Source: Rubellimicrobium arenae (GTDB taxonomy: Bacteria; Pseudomonadota; Alphaproteobacteria; Rhodobacterales; Rhodobacteraceae). Taken from it: a stretch of DNA of 64,000 bases. Positions 24,639-32,780 of the stretch are shown in pieces. The notes beneath the pieces are model-generated. The model did not search any database. It was not told where the DNA came from and was given only the letters and a program-made list of their open reading frames with translations. Positions within the stretch are counted from its first letter, which is position 1, and the number at the start of each line of letters is the position of its first letter. The translations under genes and the position numbers were made by a program. The stretch is taken from contig NZ_JAFMSS010000015.1 of the NCBI RefSeq assembly GCF_017916295.1, positions 11,998 through 75,997 of the forward strand. Reading direction: 5' to 3'.

Positions 24639-27080
24639 TTGGCGGAACTTCCGGAGAGGGCGCGGGTCGTCATCATCGGCGGGGGGGCCGTGGGAGTCTC
24701 GGCGCTGTACCACCTTGCCCGCGCGGGGTGGACGGACTGCGTGCTGCTGGAGCGGAACGAGCTGACGGCCGGGTCCACGTGGCACGCGGCGGGGAACGTG
24801 CCGACGTTCTCCTCCTCGTGGTCGATCATGAACATGCAGAGGTATTCGGCGCAGCTCTACCGGGGCCTCGCGGAGGCGGTCGGCTACCCGATGAACTACC
24901 ACGTCACGGGGTCGCTGCGGCTCGCGCATACGCCCGAGCGGATGCAGGAGTTCGCGCGGGTCGTGGGGATGGGGCGGTACCAGGGGATGGACCTGGACCT
25001 GCTGGGGCCGGGGGAGATCCGGGACCGCTATCCGTTCCTGGAGGTGCATGACCTCCAGGGGGCGCTCTACGATCCGTATGACGGGGACATCGATCCGGCG
25101 CAGCTGACGCAGGCCTTGGCCAAGGGGGCGCGGGACCTCGGCGCGCAGATCGTGCGGTTTTGCAAGGTCACGGGCGCGCGGCGCGAGGGTGGTCGTTGGG
25201 TCGTCGAGACGGAAGCGGGGGAGATCCGCTGCGACAAGGTCGTGAACGCGGCGGGCTACCGGGCGCGGGAGGTGGGCGCGTGGTTCGGGCGCGACGTGCC
25301 GATGATGGTGATGAGCCACCAATATCTGGTCTTCGACACGATCCCGGAGCTGGAGGCGTGGTCCAAGGGCGCCGGGCGGAAGCTGCCCCTGCTGCGGGAC
25401 GTGGACGTGTCCTACTACCTCCGGCAGGAGAAGATGGGCTTCAACCTCGGCCCCTATGAGCCGGACTGCCGGGCGCATTGGGCCACGCCGGACGACCCGA
25501 TGCCCGAGGACTTCTCGTTCCAGCTCTTCCCCGACGACCTGGAGCGGATCGCGCCCATCGTGGAGGACGCGATGCGGCGGGTGCCGATCCTGGGGCAGGC
25601 GGGGCTCCAGCGGGTCATCAACGGGCCGATCCCCTATGCGCCGGACGGGAACCCCCTGATCGGGCCGATGCCGGGGGTGCCGGACGCCTATGAGGCCTGC
25701 GTGTTCACCTTCGGCATCTGCCAGGCGGGCGGCGCCGGAAAGGTGCTGGCGGAGTGGGTGACGGAGGGGCGGACGGAGTGGGACATGTGGTCCTGCGATC
25801 CGCGCCGGTTCACCGACTTCACGGACCCAGGCTATGTCGTCGCCAAGGGGATGGAGACCTACGGGCACGAATACGCGATCCACTTTCCGCGCCATGCCTG
25901 GCCCGCCGGGCGGCCCCGGAAGGTATCGGCGGTGCATGACCGGACGCAGGCGCTGGGCGCGCAGTTCGGGGCGTTCAACGGGTGGGAGCGGGCGCTGTGG
26001 TATGCGCGGCCGGGGGACGATGTGTCCGAGGGCTCGACGCAGACGTGGCGGCGGGACGGGCCCTGGCTGGCGCGGGTGCGGGAGGAGTGCCTTGCCGTGC
26101 GGGACGCGGCGGGGATCCTGGACCTGCCGGGGTTCTCGCGGTTCGTGCTCGAGGGGCCGGGGGCACGGAACTGGCTCGCGGAGCAGGTGACGGGGCGGGT
26201 GCCCAGGCCGGGGCAGATGGGCCTTGGCTACTTCGCGGACGAGGACGGGCGGATCGTCACCGAGATGTCGATCCTGACGCTCGGGGGGGACCAGTTCCTC
26301 CTCATCACCGCGGCGGCGGCGCAGTGGCATGACCGGGACTGGCTGCGGGGGCATATGCCGGACGGGCTGTCGTTGAGCGACGTGACGGCGGAGTGGTCGT
26401 GCCAGATCCTCACCGGGCCAAGGTCGCGGGAGATCCTGGCCGGGATCACGGATGCGGACCTGTCGCGGCCGTGGCTGTCGCATCAGGAGGCGAGGGTGGC
26501 AGGGCGGCCCGCCCTGTTGGCCCGCGTGTCGTTCGCGGGGGAGCTGGGCTGGGAGCTGCACACGCGGGTCGGGGACACGCCCGCCGTCTGGGATGCGGTG
26601 ATGGCGGCGGGGGAGCCCTTGAGACTGCGGCCCTTCGGGATGTGGGCGCTGGACTCGCTTCGGATCGAGAAAGGGTATCGGGCGTGGAAGGGGGACCTTT
26701 CGACCGACTACTCGGTGCTGCAGGGCGGGCTGGAGCGCTTCGTGGACTGGAGCAAGCCCAGGTTCCGGGGCAAGGCGGCGCTGGAGCGCGAAAGGCAGCG
26801 GGGCGTCGCGAAGCGGTTCGTGACGCTGGTCGTCGAGGCCGGGGACCACGACCCGCCCTACATGAGCACGCTGTGGCACGACGGGACCGTGGTGGGCGAG
26901 ACGACCTCGGCCGGATGGGGGTTCCGCACCGACCGCTGCATCGCCCTGGGGATGCTTCGCGCCGACCTGGCCGACCCCGGCGCACGCGTCGAGGTCGAGA
27001 TCTTCGGAGAGCGCGTGCCCGCTATCGTGCAGCCGGACGGTCCCCTTTGGGACCCCGCGAACCAGCGCCTGAGGGCCTGA
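24639..27080 (+). CDS. Dimethylglycine dehydrogenase-like FAD/folate protein
   Basis: A protein of 813 residues with an N-terminal DAO-type FAD domain (about 1-385, G-G-G-A-V-G-V near 14-20) and a C-terminal GcvT-like tetrahydrofolate-binding domain (from about 430). W-H-A-A-G at 48-52 includes His49, at the place of the covalent FAD histidine of dimethylglycine dehydrogenase. The family oxidatively demethylates N-methyl amino acids and passes the one-carbon unit to folate. The start is TTG at 24639; nearby ATGs are out of frame. An MttB-family methyltransferase gene follows after 128 bp, and carnitine-to-betaine genes are next. Dimethylglycine or a related N-methyl compound is the expected substrate. 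Confidence 0.85.
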   Translation: MAELPERARVVIIGGGAVGVSALYHLARAGWTDCVLLERNELTAGSTWHAAGNVPTFSSSWSIMNMQRYSAQLYRGLAEAVGYPMNYHVTGSLRLAHTPERMQEFARVVGMGRYQGMDLDLLGPGEIRDRYPFLEVHDLQGALYDPYDGDIDPAQLTQALAKGARDLGAQIVRFCKVTGARREGGRWVVETEAGEIRCDKVVNAAGYRAREVGAWFGRDVPMMVMSHQYLVFDTIPELEAWSKGAGRKLPLLRDVDVSYYLRQEKMGFNLGPYEPDCRAHWATPDDPMPEDFSFQLFPDDLERIAPIVEDAMRRVPILGQAGLQRVINGPIPYAPDGNPLIGPMPGVPDAYEACVFTFGICQAGGAGKVLAEWVTEGRTEWDMWSCDPRRFTDFTDPGYVVAKGMETYGHEYAIHFPRHAWPAGRPRKVSAVHDRTQALGAQFGAFNGWERALWYARPGDDVSEGSTQTWRRDGPWLARVREECLAVRDAAGILDLPGFSRFVLEGPGARNWLAEQVTGRVPRPGQMGLGYFADEDGRIVTEMSILTLGGDQFLLITAAAAQWHDRDWLRGHMPDGLSLSDVTAEWSCQILTGPRSREILAGITDADLSRPWLSHQEARVAGRPALLARVSFAGELGWELHTRVGDTPAVWDAVMAAGEPLRLRPFGMWALDSLRIEKGYRAWKGDLSTDYSVLQGGLERFVDWSKPRFRGKAALERERQRGVAKRFVTLVVEAGDHDPPYMSTLWHDGTVVGETTSAGWGFRTDRCIALGMLRADLADPGARVEVEIFGERVPAIVQPDGPLWDPANQRLRA

Positions 27081-27208
27081 GCCATGGCCGATCACGCCGC
27101 CCGGCTGCAAGGTTTGGCGCGGTCTCCCTTGCGACGGGAAGGGCGTGACATGCGGGCCGAAGCGCGCCTGCGACCGATGCATGATTCCAGGTCCGAACGG
27201 GTGAGGCT

Positions 27209-28771
27209 TTGAGCGACGACGCGACCGATTTCGATCCTTCTCTCTGCGCCCCCCGGGCCCGCCGCCATGGTGGCCGCGCCGCCCGCGCCGCCGAACGGGC
27301 AGCGCCCCTGGCCGAGAACCTGCGCCCGGTTCGCGCGGGGCTGGAAGGCGGGCAGTACCGTCCCCTGACGGACGACGGGGTTCGCCGCATCCACCAGGCC
27401 GCCCTTGACGCGCTGGAGCAGGTGGGGCTGGCGAACGCCCCGGCATCGGGCCTCGAGATCCTGACCGGGGCCGGCGCCATCCTGGGCGAGGATGGCCGGG
27501 TCCGCTTTCCCCGCGCCCTTGTGGAGGACATGCTGGCCAAGGCCGCCCGGGGGATCACGCTGCACGGCCGCGAGCCCAGGCACGACCTCCATCTGCAGGG
27601 CGCGCGGGTTCATTTCGGCACGGCGGGCGCGGCGGTGCACGTCGTGGAGGTGGAGTCGGGAGAGTATCGCGATTCGACGTCCCACGACCTCCACGAGGCC
27701 GCAAGGCTCGTGCAGGGCCTGGACAACGTCCACTTCTTCCAGCGGCCCATGGTTTGCCGGGACATTCCCGACAACCTCGAGATGGACCTCAACACGCTCT
27801 ACGCCTGCTGCGCCGGGACGACCAAGCATGTCGGCACCAGCTTCTCGGACCCGGCCCATGTGGAGCCCTGCCTCGAGATGCTGCACATGATCGCCGGGGG
27901 CGAGGACCGATGGCGCGAGCGGCCCTTCGTGTCGAACTCCAACTGCTTCGTCGTGCCGCCGATGACCTTTGCCGAGGAGTCCTGCCGGACCATGGAGGCC
28001 TGCGTCCGGGGTGGGATGCCGGTGCTGCTCCTGTCGGCGGGGCAGGCGGGGGCGACCGCGCCCGCCTCGATCGCCGCGGCCATCGTCCAGTCGGTGGCCG
28101 AATGCCTGGCCGGGGTGGTCTACATCAACGCCATGGCGCCGGGGTTCCCGGCGGTCTTCGGCACCTGGCCGTTCGTCAGCGATCTCAGGACCGGGGCGAT
28201 GTCGGGCGGGTCTGGCGAGCAGGCGCTGCTGACGGCGGGCTGCGCGCAGATGCACCGCTTCTACGACCTCCCGGGCGGGGCGGCGGCGGGGATCGCGGAC
28301 AGCAAGATGCCCGACATGCAGGCCGGCTGGGAGCAGGCCATCTCCAACGTCATGGCAGGGCTTTCGGGCCTCAACATGATCTACGAGGCGGTGGGCATGC
28401 ACGCCTCGCTCCTCGGATTCTGCATGGAGTCGCTGGTGCTGGGCGACGACCTCCTGGGCCAGGTGCTCCGCTGCGTGCGCGGGATCGAGGTGACCGAGGA
28501 CGCGGTGTCGGTGGAGGTCATCCGCCAGACCTGCCTTGGCGGTCCGGGGCACTACCTGGGCAGCGACCAGACGCTGCGGCTCATGCAGACGGACTACGTC
28601 TATCCCGTGGTGGCCGACCGCATGAGCCCGAAGGAGTGGAACGAGGTCGGACGCCCCGACCTGCTCGCCCGTGCCGCCAAGCGGCGGCGCAAGCTGCTGG
28701 AGGACTGGCGCCCCGTGATCGACCCGCTGACCGACCGCGCTGTGCGCGACCGGTTCCGCATTCCTTTCTGA
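27209..28771 (+). CDS. MttB-family (non-pyrrolysine) methylamine/betaine methyltransferase
   Basis: A protein of 520 residues of the trimethylamine methyltransferase MttB superfamily, a TIM-barrel that moves a methyl group from a quaternary or tertiary amine to a corrinoid protein. The reading frame has no internal amber codon, so it belongs to the branch without pyrrolysine; characterised members use glycine betaine, proline betaine, carnitine or gamma-butyrobetaine. The start is TTG at 27209, with GTGAGG before it. No corrinoid protein gene is in the window. It follows the dimethylglycine dehydrogenase-like gene and converges with the carnitine operon, ending three bases from it. Glycine betaine is the likely substrate by context only. 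Confidence 0.85.
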   Translation: MSDDATDFDPSLCAPRARRHGGRAARAAERAAPLAENLRPVRAGLEGGQYRPLTDDGVRRIHQAALDALEQVGLANAPASGLEILTGAGAILGEDGRVRFPRALVEDMLAKAARGITLHGREPRHDLHLQGARVHFGTAGAAVHVVEVESGEYRDSTSHDLHEAARLVQGLDNVHFFQRPMVCRDIPDNLEMDLNTLYACCAGTTKHVGTSFSDPAHVEPCLEMLHMIAGGEDRWRERPFVSNSNCFVVPPMTFAEESCRTMEACVRGGMPVLLLSAGQAGATAPASIAAAIVQSVAECLAGVVYINAMAPGFPAVFGTWPFVSDLRTGAMSGGSGEQALLTAGCAQMHRFYDLPGGAAAGIADSKMPDMQAGWEQAISNVMAGLSGLNMIYEAVGMHASLLGFCMESLVLGDDLLGQVLRCVRGIEVTEDAVSVEVIRQTCLGGPGHYLGSDQTLRLMQTDYVYPVVADRMSPKEWNEVGRPDLLARAAKRRRKLLEDWRPVIDPLTDRAVRDRFRIPF

Positions 28772-28774
28772 CGC

Positions 28775-29560
28775 TCAGCGCCCCTTCCACACCGGGTCGC
28801 GCTTCTCGGTGAAGGCGCGGAAGCCTTCCATCAGGTCCTCGCTGCCGTAGAGGGTGTCCACGGTGGGGAGCTGGCGCCGGGTGATGCGGTTGAGGGCGTC
28901 CTGGAACTTGGAGTCCTCGGCGTCGCGGACGACCTCCTTGATGGCGGCCATGACGAGGGGAGGACCGGAGGCGATCAGGCGGGCCATGTCCCAGGCCTGG
29001 GCCATGAGGTCCGGCGCGGGGACGATGCGGTTGACGAGGCCCCAGCGGTGCGCCTCCTCCGCGTCGATCCAGCGGCCGGTCAGGAGCATCTCCATGGCGA
29101 TGTGGTAGGGGATGCGCTTGGGGAGCTTGATGGAGGCTGCGTCGGCGACGGTGCCCGACCTGATCTCGGGCAGGGCGAAGGTCGCGTGGATTGCCGCGAG
29201 GATGATGTCGCAGGAGAGCGCGATCTCCAGCCCGCCGCCGCAGCAGATGCCGTTGACGGCGCAGAGGACGGGCTTGTTGAGGCGGGGAAGCTCCTGGAGG
29301 CCGCCGAAGCCGCCCACGCCGTAGTCGCCGTCCACCGCGTCGCCGCCCGCCGCCGCCTTGAGGTCCCAGCCGGGGCAGAAGAACTTCTCGCCCGCGCCGG
29401 TGAGGATGGCGACGCGGAGGTCCGGGTCGTCGCGAAAGGCCCGGAAGGTCTCGCCCATGATGCGGGATGTGGCGAGGTCCACGGCGTTGGCCTTGGGGCG
29501 GTCGAGGGTGACCTCGAGGACGTGGCCCTCGCGGCGGGTCTTGATCGGGGAGTCGGTCAT
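28775..29560 (-). CDS. caiD: Carnitinyl-CoA dehydratase / crotonobetainyl-CoA hydratase
   Basis: A crotonase-fold enzyme of 261 residues, exactly the length of E. coli CaiD. It keeps several of that protein's distinctive segments: D-R-P-K-A-N-A near the start, A-G-E-K-F-F-x-x-G-W-D-L-K-A-A-A, and the C-terminal F-x-E-K-R-D-P-V-W-K-G-R. CaiD hydrates crotonobetainyl-CoA to L-carnitinyl-CoA. It is the last gene of a minus-strand operon with acyl-CoA ligase, acyl-CoA dehydrogenase and carnitine-degrading genes, and its start overlaps the ligase stop (ATGA). This neighbourhood supports the name more strongly than sequence alone. Confidence 0.85.
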   Translation of the reverse strand: MTDSPIKTRREGHVLEVTLDRPKANAVDLATSRIMGETFRAFRDDPDLRVAILTGAGEKFFCPGWDLKAAAGGDAVDGDYGVGGFGGLQELPRLNKPVLCAVNGICCGGGLEIALSCDIILAAIHATFALPEIRSGTVADAASIKLPKRIPYHIAMEMLLTGRWIDAEEAHRWGLVNRIVPAPDLMAQAWDMARLIASGPPLVMAAIKEVVRDAEDSKFQDALNRITRRQLPTVDTLYGSEDLMEGFRAFTEKRDPVWKGR

Positions 29561-31611
29561 GGGGCTTCCAGTCGGATCAGGGCGTCCACGGCGACGGCCC
29601 CGCGTGGGCCGGCGATGAGGGGGTTCACGTCGAGTTCGAGGAGGCGGGGGGCTACGGCCTCGGCGTAGGCGGCGACGGCCTCGATGGCGTCGAGGAGCGC
29701 GTCGAGGTCGGCGGGGGGCTGGCCTCGGTAGCCGTGGAGAAGGGTCGCGAGCCGCAGGCGTTCGAGTGCGGCCCTGATTTCCTCGCGGGTGGCGGGAAGG
29801 ACCAGGGTCGCGCTGTCGCGGAGGAGTTCCGTCAGGACGCCGCCCGCGCCGAGGGTCAGGGCAAGGAGGCCGGTCGGGTCGCGCGTGACGCCGACGAGGA
29901 GTTCGGGGCCGGGCTCCGCCATCTCCTCGGCGAGGAGGCCCTGGCTTGCGGGGGCGAGACGGTGGGCGGCGCCTCGGAGGGCTTCGGGGGTGGCGAGGTG
30001 GAGAGCAACGGCGCCGGACTCGGATTTGTGGGCGAGGCCGAGGGCTTTCAGGGCGAGGGGGAAGCGGAGAGTCCGGGCGGCCTGCACGATGCCGTCCGGG
30101 TCGGGGGCCGTGACGGCGGCGGGAATGCGGAGGCCGTGGCGGGCGAGGGCGGCTTTGGAGTCGGCCTCGGAGAGGGTGGTCGCGGTCCCGGGCTCGCCGG
30201 GGCGGGCGAGGAGGGCGGGAGTGTCGGAGGGCGTGAGGCGACCTGCGCGGATGGCCGCGTCGATGGCGGCGAGGCCGTCGGTCATGCCGTGGAGGACCGT
30301 GACGCCGTGGGCCTCGAAGCGGGCGGTGAGGGTTTCGTTGATGGCCTCGGGGAGGGAGGCGAGGACGGCAGTACGGGCTCCGGTGGCCTGCCGCGCCGCG
30401 AGGATGGCGTCCACGGCGCAGGCGTAGCCCTCCTGCGAGCAGCGGTCGGGGCGGGGGAGGTCGAGGACGAAGACGCCGAGGTCGAAGCCGCCGCGCAGGA
30501 CCGCCGAGAAGGTGGCGGTCATCCGCTCCGTGTCGCCCCAGATGAAGGTGTGGTAGTCGAGCGGGTTGGCGACGGTGACGATGGGGCCGAGGATCGTGCG
30601 AAGTTCTTCGTGGGTCTTCTCGGGGAAGGGGGGCCACTGGACCGCGGTGCCCTCGGCGCCGTCGGCCATGAGGCTGGCCTCGCCGCCGGAGCAGGAGACG
30701 GAAACGACGCTGGGACCCGTGAGGGGGCCGCCGTGGTGAAGGAGCTTCAGGGTTTCGAGGAAGGCGCCGAGGGAGGTGACCTCGACGCAGCCGGTGCGGC
30801 GGAGGAAGGCGCTCGCGACCGTGGAGGCGCCGGCGAGGCTCGCCGTGTGGGTCAGGGTCGCGGCCTGGGCGGCGGCGGAGCGGCCGGCTTTCAGGACAAC
30901 GACGGGCTTGTTCAGGCGGCGGGCCTCAAGGGCCATGGCTTCGAAGGCGCGCAAGCTCCCGAAGCCCTCGACGTGCATCCCGACGGCGGTGGTGCGCGGG
31001 TCGTGGAGGGCGGCGAGGGCGAGGTCGGCGAGGCCGGTCTGGGCCTGGTTCCCGGCCATCAGGACGTAGGCGATGGGCAGGCCGCGCCGCTGCATGGTCA
31101 GGTTGATGGCGACGTTGGACGACTGGCCGACGATGGCGACGCCGCTCTCGACCGGGACTAGGCCGTGCTGGTCGGGCCAGAGCGTCACCATGTCGAGGGC
31201 GTTCAGGAACCCGTAGCAGTTGGGGCCGAGGATCGGCATGGACCCCGCCGCCGCGACAAGACGGTCCTGGAGGTCGGCGCCCGCGCCCTCCTCGGTCTCC
31301 TTGAAGCCGGAGGCGAAGCAGACCGCGCCGCCCGCACCCATCTGCGCCAAGGCCCCGATGACATCGACGGACGCCTCGCGGTTCACGCCGACGAAGGCGG
31401 CGTCGGGGGCGGAGGGGAGGTCGGCGAGGCTCGCGAGGCAGGAAACTCCCGCGATCTCTTTCCGCTTCGGATGCACCGGCCAGATATCGCCCGAGAATCC
31501 GGCCTTTCGGAGCTGGACGATGACGTTCTCGGCCCAGCTGCCGCCGAAGAGGGCGACGGACCTGGGGCGGAGGAGGCGGTCGAGGCTGCGGGGCGGGTCG
31601 AGGTCGCGCAT
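29557..31611 (-). CDS. NDP-forming acyl-CoA synthetase (acetate-CoA ligase family)
   Basis: A fused alpha/beta acyl-CoA synthetase of 684 residues: CoA-binding domain (about 10-135), succinyl-CoA-synthetase-like domains, and a C-terminal ATP-grasp domain (about 480-680). T-H-T-A-S-L-A-G at 254-261 carries His255, the expected phosphorylated histidine. ATG at 31611 lies one base after the acyl-CoA dehydrogenase stop. In the operon it would activate gamma-butyrobetaine, crotonobetaine or carnitine to the CoA thioester. Known carnitine pathways use AMP-forming ligases or CoA transferases (CaiC, CaiB), so this type is a notable replacement. The substrate is inferred. Confidence 0.83.
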   Translation of the reverse strand: MRDLDPPRSLDRLLRPRSVALFGGSWAENVIVQLRKAGFSGDIWPVHPKRKEIAGVSCLASLADLPSAPDAAFVGVNREASVDVIGALAQMGAGGAVCFASGFKETEEGAGADLQDRLVAAAGSMPILGPNCYGFLNALDMVTLWPDQHGLVPVESGVAIVGQSSNVAINLTMQRRGLPIAYVLMAGNQAQTGLADLALAALHDPRTTAVGMHVEGFGSLRAFEAMALEARRLNKPVVVLKAGRSAAAQAATLTHTASLAGASTVASAFLRRTGCVEVTSLGAFLETLKLLHHGGPLTGPSVVSVSCSGGEASLMADGAEGTAVQWPPFPEKTHEELRTILGPIVTVANPLDYHTFIWGDTERMTATFSAVLRGGFDLGVFVLDLPRPDRCSQEGYACAVDAILAARQATGARTAVLASLPEAINETLTARFEAHGVTVLHGMTDGLAAIDAAIRAGRLTPSDTPALLARPGEPGTATTLSEADSKAALARHGLRIPAAVTAPDPDGIVQAARTLRFPLALKALGLAHKSESGAVALHLATPEALRGAAHRLAPASQGLLAEEMAEPGPELLVGVTRDPTGLLALTLGAGGVLTELLRDSATLVLPATREEIRAALERLRLATLLHGYRGQPPADLDALLDAIEAVAAYAEAVAPRLLELDVNPLIAGPRGAVAVDALIRLEAP

Positions 31612-31612
31612 C

Positions 31613-32776
31613 TCAGGCACCGAAGGGGCGCAGGAGCGCCCGGCTGATGATGTGGCGCTGGATCTCGGAGGTGCCTTCCCAGATGCGTTCGACGCGGGCG
31701 TCGCGCCAGATGCGTTCGAGGGGAAGCTCCTCCATCAGGCCCATGCCGCCGTGGATCTGGATGGCCTCGTCGGCGACCATGGCCAGCATCTCGGTCGCCT
31801 TGAGCTTGGCCATGGCCATGTCGGCGTCCGTGGCGGTGCCCTGGTCGAACTTCCAGCCGGCCTCCAGGATCATCAGCTCGGCGGCCTTCATCTCGGTCGC
31901 CATGTCGGCGAGCTTGAAGCTGACGCCCTGGTTCTTGCCGATGGGCTGGCCGAACTGGCTGCGGGTCGCGGCCCATTCGGCGGCGTGGCCAAAGGCGCGC
32001 TCGGCCCGGCCCAGGCAGGTGGCACCGACCTGCAGCCGCGTGGCGCCGAGCCACTGGTTCGCCACCTCGAATCCCTTGTGGGGCTCGCCCAAGACCTGTT
32101 CGGCAGGGAGGCGGACGTCGTCGAACTCGATGACGGCGTTGGTGTAGCCCCGGTGCGATACGTTGCGGTAGCCGTCGCGGATCGTGAGGCCGGAGGTGTC
32201 GCGGTCCACGAAGAAGGCGGTGATGCGCTTCTTCGGGCCCCTCGGCGTGTCCTCCTCGCCCGAGGCCATGAAGGCGATCACGAAGCCCGCGATGTCGGCG
32301 TGGGAGATGAAGTGCTTGGTGCCGTTGAGGACCCAGTCCGGGCCGTCCTGTCGGGCGGCGGCCTTCATGCCGCGGAGGTCGGAGCCGGCGCCGGGCTCGG
32401 TCATGGCGAGGCAGTCCCAGGTCTCGCCGCGCACGCAGGGGGCGAGGTAGCGCTCGCGCTGCTCCTCGGTGCCGGCGCAGAGGATGTTGGAGGGGCGGGC
32501 CACGCAGGTCCAGTGCAGGGCGTAGTTCGCTTTCCCGAGCTCCTTCTCGTAGAGGAGCCAGGTCAGGGTATCGAGGCCCGCGCCGCCGAACGCCTCGGGG
32601 ATGTTGGCGGCGTAGAGGCCGGCGTCGAGGGCCTTCTGCTTGACCTCCTCGATGACCTCGCGCCGGAGGATGCCGGTGCGCTCGACCTCGGCCTCGTGGG
32701 GGTAAAGCTCGTTCTCGACGAAGGCGCGGGTGGTGTCGACGATGAGGCGCTGCTCGTCGGTGAGGCCGAAATGCAT
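31613..32776 (-). CDS. Acyl-CoA dehydrogenase (probable gamma-butyrobetainyl-CoA dehydrogenase)
   Basis: An FAD-dependent acyl-CoA dehydrogenase of 387 residues. The FAD/substrate motif A-M-T-E-P-G-A-G-S-D is in the middle domain, and the C-terminal Q-I-H-G-G-M-G and I-W-E-G-T-S-E-I-Q put the catalytic base at Glu367. ATG at 32776 is fixed by a GGAGGTGA ribosome site in the end of the upstream gene; a longer N-terminal reading overlaps that gene and is rejected. Beside caiD and a CoA ligase it would convert gamma-butyrobetainyl-CoA to crotonobetainyl-CoA. Electron transfer flavoprotein genes are not in the window. Confidence 0.85.
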   Translation of the reverse strand: MHFGLTDEQRLIVDTTRAFVENELYPHEAEVERTGILRREVIEEVKQKALDAGLYAANIPEAFGGAGLDTLTWLLYEKELGKANYALHWTCVARPSNILCAGTEEQRERYLAPCVRGETWDCLAMTEPGAGSDLRGMKAAARQDGPDWVLNGTKHFISHADIAGFVIAFMASGEEDTPRGPKKRITAFFVDRDTSGLTIRDGYRNVSHRGYTNAVIEFDDVRLPAEQVLGEPHKGFEVANQWLGATRLQVGATCLGRAERAFGHAAEWAATRSQFGQPIGKNQGVSFKLADMATEMKAAELMILEAGWKFDQGTATDADMAMAKLKATEMLAMVADEAIQIHGGMGLMEELPLERIWRDARVERIWEGTSEIQRHIISRALLRPFGA

Positions 32777-32780
32777 GGCG

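Noticed and set aside
27209..28771. Pyrrolysine-containing MttB
   Set aside because: The frame is open without any internal amber codon, so no pyrrolysine is needed.
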